9,744 nucleotides of DNA from Opitutaceae bacterium (GTDB taxonomy: Bacteria > Verrucomicrobiota > Verrucomicrobiia > Opitutales > Opitutaceae), in the NCBI GenBank assembly GCA_020847775.1, contig JADLBI010000131.1, forward strand, positions 1-9,744, read 5' to 3'. The notes under the pieces are model-generated. The model was not told the origin of the DNA. It did no database searches and was given only the letters and a program-made list of their open reading frames with translations. Shown here one piece after another: positions 1 through 6,643 of this stretch (the first letter of the stretch is position 1; every line of letters starts with the position of its first letter). The position numbers and the translations under genes are program-made.

Positions 1-1347
1 ATCTTCGACCAGGCCAGTGGCGCTTTCGATTGGACCGGCTTTGGCGGGGTCAGTTTCTCCCGCGATAGCACCCCCGTCCCCGGCCCGCCCTGTGCCGAGC
101 CGGTTGACCACACGAACCGCGCCGCCTACTCCGTCGGCCTCAGCCATCAGTTTCGGAGCGGCGTCACCCTGCGCCCCACGGCCACCATCGGGGTGGACGA
201 AAACATTTCTCCGGCCCGCCCAACCTACGGCGCCTCGCAAGTGAGTGTTGAGATTGTCATTCCGCTACTGCGTGGGCTGGGCCAGGATAGCACGGGGGCG
301 GTCGAGGCCGCGGCCCGCGGCGACATCGAGGTGGCCCGCCTCCTCTACCAACACGCCCTCTCCTTTCAAACCTTCGGCACCGCGGCCGATTACTGGGTCT
401 GCCGCCGCGCCAACGACACCCTCGCCGTGCAGCGCGATGTCGAGCAGGCCGCTGAACGCCTCGTCGAATCCACCAAGGTGCTCGTCAAAAGCGGCGTTTT
501 CCCGCCGGCCTATTTGTTGCAGGCCGAGGCGAATCTCCGCGACAAACGCACCCTGCGCATCAATGCCGAACTCGCGGCCCATGACGCCCGTTTCGCGCTG
601 GGCCAGTCGCTCGGGTTGCCGCCCGAGGCCATCGCCTCCACCCCGGTCCCGACCGATCCGTTTCCGCGTCTGGTGGAAACCATCGCCCCATTCGCCCCCG
701 AGACGCGCCAACAACTCATCGTGCGGGCGCTGCAACACCGGGCCGACTACCTCGCCTCCCGGCAGAGCCTCGTGCCGCTCAACCTCCTCGCCCGCCAGGC
801 CGCGCTCGATCTGAAGCCCGAGGTCAACCTTTCCGTCGCCACCGGCTACAAAGGCCTGCACCCCGGCCACGCGCCACTCCCCGCCTTGAGCCAGCGCGCC
901 ACCGGCCTCAATGCCGAGGTGGGCGTGTCCGTCGCCTGGCCCTTTCACAACCGCTACCAACGCGGCCTCCTGCGCGAACGCCGCGCCAATCAGGCGCAAG
1001 CCGAGGCCGAGACCGCGCAACTCGCGCAAGGCGTCGCCGGCGAGGTGCTGCTCGCCCTTGCGCAACTGCGCCTGCGCGCCGACACCGTGCGCTCCGCTGC
1101 CGAGACCGTTGACATCGCCAAGCGCGCCGTCGCCGCCCAATACGACCAACTCAAGGCCGGCGATGGCACCATCCTTGATGTGATCACCCTCGAGAATCTC
1201 TACTCCTCCGCCCGCATCAGCCACATCAGCGCCAATGCCTCGTATGCGATCGCCGTCGCGCAATTGCGCTACGCCCTCGGTGACATCTTCGACGGCACCG
1301 CCACCACCCTCACCTTGACCGATCTCGCCACTGTTCCCGCCCTCTGA
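1..1347 (+). CDS. TolC/OEP-family outer membrane efflux protein, 5'-truncated
   Basis: Outer membrane channel-tunnel of a tripartite exporter, forming the exit duct for the adaptor and ABC transporter encoded next. The frame is open from base 1 without a stop, so the N-terminus and signal peptide lie outside the window; 448 residues are visible, close to a full-length OEP. In this numbering the first OEP repeat spans about 85-265 and includes an LLRGLG turn near 88-93. The second spans about 305-435 and has the usual long Ala/Gln/Glu-rich helical hairpin (around 320-385), a GDGTILDVITLEN stretch near 385-397 and a final helix leading to LRYALGDIFD. These are the helical hairpins and tunnel regions of TolC relatives. 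The C-terminal tail is short. Twenty-four bases separate it from the adaptor gene, suggesting cotranscription. By analogy with HgdD, the partner of DevBCA in Nostoc, its cargo may be a lipid. The family call is strong; the substrate is inferred. Confidence 0.88.
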   Translation: MFDQASGAFDWTGFGGVSFSRDSTPVPGPPCAEPVDHTNRAAYSVGLSHQFRSGVTLRPTATIGVDENISPARPTYGASQVSVEIVIPLLRGLGQDSTGAVEAAARGDIEVARLLYQHALSFQTFGTAADYWVCRRANDTLAVQRDVEQAAERLVESTKVLVKSGVFPPAYLLQAEANLRDKRTLRINAELAAHDARFALGQSLGLPPEAIASTPVPTDPFPRLVETIAPFAPETRQQLIVRALQHRADYLASRQSLVPLNLLARQAALDLKPEVNLSVATGYKGLHPGHAPLPALSQRATGLNAEVGVSVAWPFHNRYQRGLLRERRANQAQAEAETAQLAQGVAGEVLLALAQLRLRADTVRSAAETVDIAKRAVAAQYDQLKAGDGTILDVITLENLYSSARISHISANASYAIAVAQLRYALGDIFDGTATTLTLTDLATVPAL

Positions 1348-1371
1348 TTCCGCCCGGCCCGCCTTCCCCCG

Positions 1372-2295
1372 ATGAAAATCTTTTCCCTCCTCCGCTGCGC
1401 GCTGCTCAGCCTCGCGCTCCTGCCCTCGTTCGCCACCGCCGCCACCGTGTCGGCTCTCGGCCGCGTGCTGCCCCGCTCCGGCATCATCGACCTTTACGGC
1501 GTCACCGGCGACACCATCCAGGCCATCAACGTCCATGAAGGCGACTGGGTGGAGCCCGGCCAGTCGCTGGCCACCCTCAGCTCCGCCGCCAGCGCCCGCT
1601 CGCGTTTGCAGTCGGCCGAGGCCGACCTCGCGGACACCCGCCTCAGCACCGCGCGCGACTTGCAGATCGCCGCCGACCAAGTCGCCACCAGCGAGCTGGA
1701 GTTGAAATACGCCATCAATCGCCAAGACCGCATCATGTCTGCCGGCAACAGCGAGTTCATCTCGCCCGACCAGATCGAGTCGCGCGCCCTCGGCAAACAG
1801 CAGAGCGAGCTGAAGCTCGCCCAAGCTAAACAGGACCTCAGTCGCGCCCGGACCGACGCCCGACACGCCATCCGCGCGGCGGAAACCGAAGTGGGCGCCG
1901 CCCGCGCCGCCCGCGCCGCCGCCGAGGCGCAGGCTCCGATCGCCGGCCGCATCCTGAAAATCCGCGGCCGCGTCGGCAACCAACTGAACGGCCGCACCGA
2001 AATCCTGAAACTGGGCGACACCCGCGGGATGAACGTGGTGGCCGAGGTCTATGAATCCGAAATCCTCAAGGTGAAGCCCGGGCAAAAAGCCGTGATCACC
2101 TCCCCGGCCCTGCCCGCCCCCATGTCGGGCGTCGTCACCGGCGTGAGCCCCATCGTCTTTCGCAACACGATCGAGAGCATGGATCCCAACGCCAGCACCC
2201 AAGCCCGGGTCGTGGAGGTCGTGATCAGCATGGACCAGGCCGAACCCCTCGACCGGCTCGTCTTCCTCCAAGTCAACGTGACCATCGACCTCTGA
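1372..2295 (+). CDS. DevB-like HlyD-family periplasmic adaptor (membrane fusion protein)
   Basis: Periplasmic adaptor that bridges the inner-membrane ABC permeases to the TolC-like channel. The 307-residue product starts with a hydrophobic stretch (residues 3-20) ending in ATAA, which looks like a cleavable signal peptide or short anchor. It is followed by the first half of a lipoyl domain (about 44-70, with VHEGDWVEPGQ at 54-64), a long charged Ala-rich coiled-coil hairpin (about 72-187), the second lipoyl half (QAPIAGRILKIRG, 187-199), and a beta-barrel domain (about 220-262, with VYESEILKVKPGQKA). The C-terminus carries the QARVVEV and LQVNVTI strands found at the end of DevB proteins. The hairpin length is typical of adaptors that dock on TolC. 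The chosen ATG follows the upstream stop by 24 nt; no Shine-Dalgarno sequence is visible before it. The DevB subfamily rests on the adjacent DevC and DevA relatives and on the C-terminal motif. Confidence 0.9.
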   Translation: MKIFSLLRCALLSLALLPSFATAATVSALGRVLPRSGIIDLYGVTGDTIQAINVHEGDWVEPGQSLATLSSAASARSRLQSAEADLADTRLSTARDLQIAADQVATSELELKYAINRQDRIMSAGNSEFISPDQIESRALGKQQSELKLAQAKQDLSRARTDARHAIRAAETEVGAARAARAAAEAQAPIAGRILKIRGRVGNQLNGRTEILKLGDTRGMNVVAEVYESEILKVKPGQKAVITSPALPAPMSGVVTGVSPIVFRNTIESMDPNASTQARVVEVVISMDQAEPLDRLVFLQVNVTIDL

Positions 2296-2320
2296 ATCGC
2301 AGCTCGTCACCGTTCCTGCA

Positions 2321-3448
2321 ATGCGGACCCCTCTGGCATGGCTGAACACCATCCAAAACCGGAAGCGTAGCGCCACCGCGGTCGGCGGCATCTGCTTCGC
2401 CATCCTGCTCATCTTCATGCAGGCGGGCTTTCTCGGCGCGGCGAAACTCAACGCCTCCCTCGCCTACCGCGAAATGCGCTTCGACCTCATGATCGTCTCG
2501 CGGGGCTATCTGATGCTCACGCGCAGCGAGTCCATTGACATTTATCGCATCCTCCAAGCCCGCAACATCCCCGGCGTCGCCGCCGTGCGCGGCTTGCGCC
2601 TCGATGGCGCCCGCTGGAGCAAAAACGCCGGCGGCTCCGCCAGTTGCTTCGTCTTCGGCGTGACCCCGGGCGAACCCTACTTCAACGACGAAGCGCTCAA
2701 TGCCGCCGCCACCCGACTCCAAGCGCCCCAGACCGTCCTCGTTGACCGGCTTTCCCGTTCCAGTTACGGCCCCTGGTCGGTCGGTGGCGCCGCCGTCCTC
2801 AACGGCCAGAAACTCTCCATCCAGGGCGACTACGCCCTCGGCATGGGCCTGCTCGCCGACGGCAGCGCCATCGTCAGTCTCGACACCTATCTGCGGCTTT
2901 ACCGCATCCCGCGCCTCGACCGCGTGGAGTTCGGCCTCGTCCAACTCGCCCCCGGCGCCGATCCCGCCGCCGTCGCCGCCGCGCTGCGCGCCGCCCTGCC
3001 CGGCGACGTCATGGTCCTGACCAAACCGGAGCTGATCGACCGCGAGGAAAACTACTTCGTCAACGTGAAGCCCGTCGGCATCATGTTCCAAGTCGGCATG
3101 TTTGTCGCCTTCGTGGTCGGCGCCGTGATCCTCTATCAAATCCTCGCCAGCGAGATCACCAACCGGCTGCGCGAATTCGCCACCCTCAAGGCGATGGGTT
3201 ACACCGAGCGCTACATCTACTGGGTCGGCATCAAGCAAGGCCTGATCTTTTCCTTCCTCGGCTACTTCCCCTCGCTCCTGCTCTCCATCGGACTCTACCG
3301 CCTGCTGCGCGCGCTGTCCTCGTTCCCGGTTTACATGGATTGGTCGCGCGCGCTCTTCGTCTTCGGCCTCTCCCTCGGGATGTGCGCCATCGCGGCGGTC
3401 TTCGCCTTGGGCAAAATCAAACGCGCCGATCCGGCCGACCTCTTCTAG
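2321..3448 (+). CDS. DevC-like ABC exporter permease (first copy)
   Basis: Inner-membrane permease of an exporter in the MacB/LolC (FtsX-like) fold, DevC branch. The 375 residues show the expected layout: TM1 about 19-40, a large periplasmic domain about 41-250 (with VLVDRLSR at 139-146 and a LPGDVMVLT strand near 226-234), then TM2 about 252-274, TM3 about 304-327 and TM4 about 344-364. Between TM2 and TM3 lies the coupling segment EFATLKAMGY (285-294), which contacts the ATPase in this fold. The protein ends in DPADLF, the hallmark C-terminus of DevC proteins. It is a diverged paralogue of the next gene, sharing the coupling segment, the DRLSR motif and the DPADLF tail but differing through the periplasmic domain. 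It sits 25 nt after the adaptor gene and 3 nt before the second permease. No ribosome binding site is evident. The family call is firm; the cargo is unknown. Confidence 0.91.
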   Translation: MRTPLAWLNTIQNRKRSATAVGGICFAILLIFMQAGFLGAAKLNASLAYREMRFDLMIVSRGYLMLTRSESIDIYRILQARNIPGVAAVRGLRLDGARWSKNAGGSASCFVFGVTPGEPYFNDEALNAAATRLQAPQTVLVDRLSRSSYGPWSVGGAAVLNGQKLSIQGDYALGMGLLADGSAIVSLDTYLRLYRIPRLDRVEFGLVQLAPGADPAAVAAALRAALPGDVMVLTKPELIDREENYFVNVKPVGIMFQVGMFVAFVVGAVILYQILASEITNRLREFATLKAMGYTERYIYWVGIKQGLIFSFLGYFPSLLLSIGLYRLLRALSSFPVYMDWSRALFVFGLSLGMCAIAAVFALGKIKRADPADLF

Positions 3449-3451
3449 CCC

Positions 3452-4591
3452 ATGCGCCTGTTCCGCCCCTTGCCCATCGCCTGGCGCATGTTGATCGACA
3501 AGCCGTCGCGCTTCCTCCTGTCCGGCCTCGCCGTCGCCTTCTCCGTCGTGATCATGTTCATGGAGCTCGGCTTCTTCAACGGCTCCAACGACAGCGCCGC
3601 CAACCTGCCACCGCACTTCGCCTGCGATCTCATCCTTTCGCACCGGGAGAAAAACCACCTCAAGACCGGCGAGGAGTTCCCCTTCGCGTGGCTCATGCTC
3701 GCGCGCGATGCGCCCGGGGTCGCCACCGCCGTGCCGCTCTACAGCGGCGCCGACTACTGGTGGAATCCCCAGGACGGCTCCCGCAACCGCGTCTATATCC
3801 TCGGCGTTGATCTGGACGATCCGATGTTCGCCCCGGAAGTCATCGCCGCCCGCCGCCCGGCCCTGCGGCTCCCCGGCGCGGTGATCTACGACCGGCTCTC
3901 CCGCCGCGAACTCGGCGCCATCACCATCGGCACCACCACGACGCTCGGCGACGCCTCCGTCACGGTGGTCGGACTATGCGAACTTGGGCCCAATTTCGCC
4001 TACGAGGGGCACCTGCTGACCAGCGCCGACAGCTTCCACCTGATCACAGGCCAGCCGAAGGACATCGTGGACCTCGGCCTCATCCGCGTGCGGCCCGGGG
4101 CCGATGTGGAGACCGTGCGCGCCAACCTCCTGAGGCACCTGCCGCCCGAGGCCCTGCTGCTCACGCCGGCGGAGATTAACCAACGCGAAGTCGCCTACAC
4201 CACGCAGCACAGCCCGGCCGGCATCGTCTTCGGCCTCGGGCTGATCGTCGGCTTTGTGATCGGCGTCATCATCTGCTACCAAATCCTTTTCAACGAGGTG
4301 AACGACAACCTGCCCCAGTTCGCCACCCTCAAGGCCATGGGGCACTCCTCGCGCTTCATCTCGGGCATCGTCTTCCACGAGGCGATGCTGATGGCCGTCA
4401 TCGGCTTCATCCCCGGGGCGTTGCTCGGCCAGGCGATCTACGCTCTGCTGGAAAGCTCCACCCAAATTCGGATGTTTCTCACGCCCGGCCGGCTGCTCCT
4501 CATTTTCGCCCTCACGAGCGGCATGTGCCTGATCGCCGGCCGCCTCGCCATCCGCAAAGTCCACACCACCGATCCCGCCGACCTGTTTTAA
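3452..4591 (+). CDS. DevC-like ABC exporter permease (second copy)
   Basis: Second inner-membrane permease of the same exporter, 379 residues, with the same topology: TM1 about 21-43, periplasmic domain about 44-255, TM2 about 257-279, TM3 about 308-331, TM4 about 345-366. The coupling segment QFATLKAMGH lies at 289-298, YDRLSRRELGAI at 146-157, and DPADLF closes the protein. It looks closer to canonical cyanobacterial DevC than its neighbour does: its periplasmic domain keeps an LGPNFAYEGHLLTSADSF stretch (178-195), matching the LG-SF-DG-L-TS pattern of that family as I remember it. Only three bases separate it from the first permease, so translation is probably coupled. With one ATPase gene downstream, the simplest model is a heterodimer of the two permeases on an ATPase homodimer, whereas DevC itself is usually encoded once. 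The pairing is inference. Confidence 0.92.
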   Translation: MRLFRPLPIAWRMLIDKPSRFLLSGLAVAFSVVIMFMELGFFNGSNDSAANLPPHFACDLILSHREKNHLKTGEEFPFAWLMLARDAPGVATAVPLYSGADYWWNPQDGSRNRVYILGVDLDDPMFAPEVIAARRPALRLPGAVIYDRLSRRELGAITIGTTTTLGDASVTVVGLCELGPNFAYEGHLLTSADSFHLITGQPKDIVDLGLIRVRPGADVETVRANLLRHLPPEALLLTPAEINQREVAYTTQHSPAGIVFGLGLIVGFVIGVIICYQILFNEVNDNLPQFATLKAMGHSSRFISGIVFHEAMLMAVIGFIPGALLGQAIYALLESSTQIRMFLTPGRLLLIFALTSGMCLIAGRLAIRKVHTTDPADLF

Positions 4592-4614
4592 TCGGCCCAA
4601 CTCCCCGCACCGCC

Positions 4615-5721
4615 ATGAGCCTTCCTCCCGCCCGCGAAGTCGCGATCCAAATTTCCCGCCTGAACCACTTCTTCGGCAAAGGCGACGCCCAGAAACAAGC
4701 CCTCTACGACAACCACCTCACCGTCCATCGCGGCGAGATCGTCATCATGACCGGCCCCTCCGGCTCCGGCAAAACCACCCTCCTCACCCTGATCGGCGCG
4801 CTGCGTTCCGTGCAGGAGGGCAGCATCACGCTCGCCGGCACCGAACTCAGCGGCCTGAACCCCGCGCAACAGGTGGAGATGCGCCGCAACCTCGGCTTCA
4901 TTTTCCAAGCCCACAACCTGCTCGATGGCCTCACCGCCCGGCAAAACGTCCGCATGGCCATCGAGCTCACCGCCACGCCCCGCGGCGATTACGACCGGGC
5001 GGCCGACGCCATGCTGGCCGCGGTCGGCCTCTCCGACCGCGTCACCTACAAACCGCGCAATCTTTCCGGCGGCCAGCGCCAGCGCGTCGCCATTGCCCGC
5101 GCCCTCGTGAACAAACCGCGCTTCATCCTCGCCGACGAACCCACCGCCGCGCTCGACAAGGATTCCGGCGCCAACGTCGTTCGCCTGCTGCGCGAGCTCG
5201 CCAGCAACCACGGCACCACGGTCTTGATCGTCACCCACGACAGCCGCATCATCAGCGTGGCCGACCGCATCGTGAACATGGTGGACGGCCATATCGTCTC
5301 CGACCTGCGCATCAAGGAGACGATGGTCATCTGCGCCATTCTAAAAAAATGCTCGGTGTTCAAGGACATGAGCCCCTCGGACCTGACCGACATCGCGCAA
5401 AAGATGATCGAGGAACGATTCGACGCGGGGAGTGACATCATCCGCCTCGGCGATGTCGGCGACAAATTCTATGTCGTCGCCAGCGGCTCGACCGACATCA
5501 TCATTGAGACCGCCACCGGCACCCGCGCCGTCGCCAAGCTCGGCGAAGGCGACTTCTTCGGCGAGGTCGCGTTGCTCAAGGACCAGCCCCGCAACGCCAC
5601 CGTCACCACCCGCGAACCGACGGTGGTTTACGCGCTTTCCAAGGAAAACTTCCTCGCGGCGGTGAAGAGCCACAAGAGCTTCGAGGAGCAGATGGCGAAC
5701 ATCCTCTTCAGCCGCGGTTGA
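4615..5721 (+). CDS. DevA-like ABC transporter ATPase with C-terminal cyclic-nucleotide-binding domain
   Basis: ATPase subunit that drives the two permeases. The 368-residue protein has a complete nucleotide-binding domain (about 8-235): Walker A GPSGSGKT at 47-54, Q-loop Gln98 in FIFQAHNLL, signature LSGGQRQRV at 150-158, Walker B with DEP at 174-176 (catalytic Glu175) and switch His208. The Q-loop region and the GALRSVQEGS stretch are typical of DevA. A cNMP-binding domain follows (about 241-360), with a phosphate-binding cassette at 310-330: FGEVALL, then PRNATV. Glu317 and Arg326 match the residues that hold the ribose and phosphate in CRP/PKA-type domains, so ligand binding is plausible. 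DevA and MacB-type ATPases normally end near residue 230-250, so the CNB domain is an addition. The ATG at 4615 lies 23 nt after the permease stop. The last 14 bases overlap the convergent PAP2 gene. An A7 run marks the domain junction. Confidence 0.93.
   Translation: MSLPPAREVAIQISRLNHFFGKGDAQKQALYDNHLTVHRGEIVIMTGPSGSGKTTLLTLIGALRSVQEGSITLAGTELSGLNPAQQVEMRRNLGFIFQAHNLLDGLTARQNVRMAIELTATPRGDYDRAADAMLAAVGLSDRVTYKPRNLSGGQRQRVAIARALVNKPRFILADEPTAALDKDSGANVVRLLRELASNHGTTVLIVTHDSRIISVADRIVNMVDGHIVSDLRIKETMVICAILKKCSVFKDMSPSDLTDIAQKMIEERFDAGSDIIRLGDVGDKFYVVASGSTDIIIETATGTRAVAKLGEGDFFGEVALLKDQPRNATVTTREPTVVYALSKENFLAAVKSHKSFEEQMANILFSRG
5343..5349 (+). other. A7 homopolymer at the ATPase/CNB domain junction (possible slippage site)
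   Basis: Seven consecutive A bases are read in frame as the end of CTA followed by AAA AAA, giving the A-AAA-AAA arrangement of a -1 slippery heptamer. They encode the two lysines at 244-245 of the ATPase fusion, at the start of the CNB domain. A -1 shift would end at TGA 5433-5435 and a +1 shift at TGA 5369-5371; either way the product is the ATPase without a CNB domain. Such a run stands out in DNA this GC-rich, but LKK is also a common way for CNB domains to begin, so ordinary coding is a good alternative. Confidence 0.35.
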
Positions 5722-6643
5722 ACGCCCCCGCACCGCGCCGGGCCCACCCTTCCAAGCCGCCCCACACCCCGAGCGCCAAAATCATGCCCGCCAACCCATC
5801 AATCACATAATGATGGTTCAGATAAACCGAGGCAAAGAACACCAGCAGCCAGAACGTCGTCGTAAAAACGCGGTTTGACCGAAACTGCCACGCGTAAACC
5901 GCCAGCAGAAAAGTCTGCCCCACATGCAGCGAGGGGATCGCCCCGAAGACATTCGCGTTGCGTCCGTAATAGTCGGCAAACCAATGCACCCCCAACAGCG
6001 CGTCGAACCGCGCCGCGCCCGCCGCCTCCGGCAGCGCCGTCAACACCGCCGGGCCCAAGCCGTAACGATCCACATACCAAGGCGGCGCCGCCGGATAAAT
6101 CAGATAGACCGCGTAGCCTGCCAGATTAAGCCCGAGCAACGCCCACATCACCCGCTCGGATCCGGGCGCCTTCAGCTTGAACCGCCACCAGCCCGCGCCG
6201 AAGAGGAACACCGGGATGAAGAGCAGGTAAGCCGCGCCGCAAACCAGATCCAACCCCGCGTTCGTGCGCGTCTGCCACCAGGCGGCCGGCGTCACCAACG
6301 ACCCGCCATCGTTGAGCCCAAACCAACGCAACTCCCACGCATGGGGCTCCGCCACCCGCACGCTCGCCCGCACGGCCTCCGCCCAATAGCGCTGCGCGTC
6401 ATACACCGCGCCGACGATGATCAAGGGCAGCAAAAACAAAAACCACGGCCGCGCCCGCGGCCCCGCGTAGTAGCCCGTCAGCACCGAACCGACCAGCCAC
6501 CCATGATCCAGGCGCAATCCACCTTGGCTCAGGTGCAAACCGAGAAACGCCAGCGCGCCAACGACAGGCAGCCACCTGGCCAGCGCGCCCATCCCCTGCC
6601 ACCAATCCGTCCACTCCCGCCGAATCGCGCTCCCAGTCAACAT
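5708..6643 (-). CDS. PAP2-superfamily membrane enzyme, inositolphosphorylceramide-synthase-like
   Basis: Multi-pass membrane enzyme of the PAP2 superfamily, nearest in motif content to the Aur1/IPC-synthase group, which transfers a phospho-head group from a phospholipid to ceramide. The 311-residue product (counting from ATG 6643) has about six to eight hydrophobic segments. In order it shows a YDAQRYWAE segment (81-89), the proline-rich YPAAPPWY (183-190), AIPSLH with His240, and NHHYVIDG with His278 and Asp282. These are the His-His-Asp set used by Aur1-type and PAP2 enzymes, and all three are present. A GTG at 6646 could also start the protein, but AAAGGG at 6649-6654 is well spaced only for the ATG, which shares its A with the upstream TGA. 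The neighbouring AOS and acyltransferase favour a ceramide-like acceptor; a lipid phosphatase acting on a similar substrate is the main alternative. Its 3' end overlaps the convergent ATPase gene by 14 bp. Confidence 0.82.
   Translation of the reverse strand: MLTGSAIRREWTDWWQGMGALARWLPVVGALAFLGLHLSQGGLRLDHGWLVGSVLTGYYAGPRARPWFLFLLPLIIVGAVYDAQRYWAEAVRASVRVAEPHAWELRWFGLNDGGSLVTPAAWWQTRTNAGLDLVCGAAYLLFIPVFLFGAGWWRFKLKAPGSERVMWALLGLNLAGYAVYLIYPAAPPWYVDRYGLGPAVLTALPEAAGAARFDALLGVHWFADYYGRNANVFGAIPSLHVGQTFLLAVYAWQFRSNRVFTTTFWLLVFFASVYLNHHYVIDGLAGMILALGVWGGLEGWARRGAGAFNRG

Noticed and set aside
193..195. GTG at 193 as the start of the TolC-like protein
   Set aside because: The frame is open back to base 1 and the upstream residues read as normal OEP sequence, so the gene is truncated by the window edge.
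265..2451. Long open frame of 728 codons on the minus strand opposite the TolC-like and adaptor genes
   Set aside because: Gly/Ala/Asp/Glu/His-rich translation with no recognisable domain, lying antisense to well-supported genes; it is a by-product of G/C-rich third codon positions.
2273..3658. Open frame of 461 codons on the minus strand opposite the permeases
   Set aside because: Low-complexity composition and no motif; it covers the coding strand of a clear DevC-like permease and runs into the second.
4525..4614. Upstream ATG at 4525 extending the ABC ATPase by 30 residues
   Set aside because: It would overlap the permease C-terminus by 67 nt and add an Arg/Pro/His-rich stretch unlike any ABC domain; ATG 4615 gives the normal DevA N-terminus.
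4588..5292. Open frame of 234 codons on the minus strand opposite the ABC ATPase
   Set aside because: Antisense to an ATPase with every canonical motif; composition is typical of a shadow frame.
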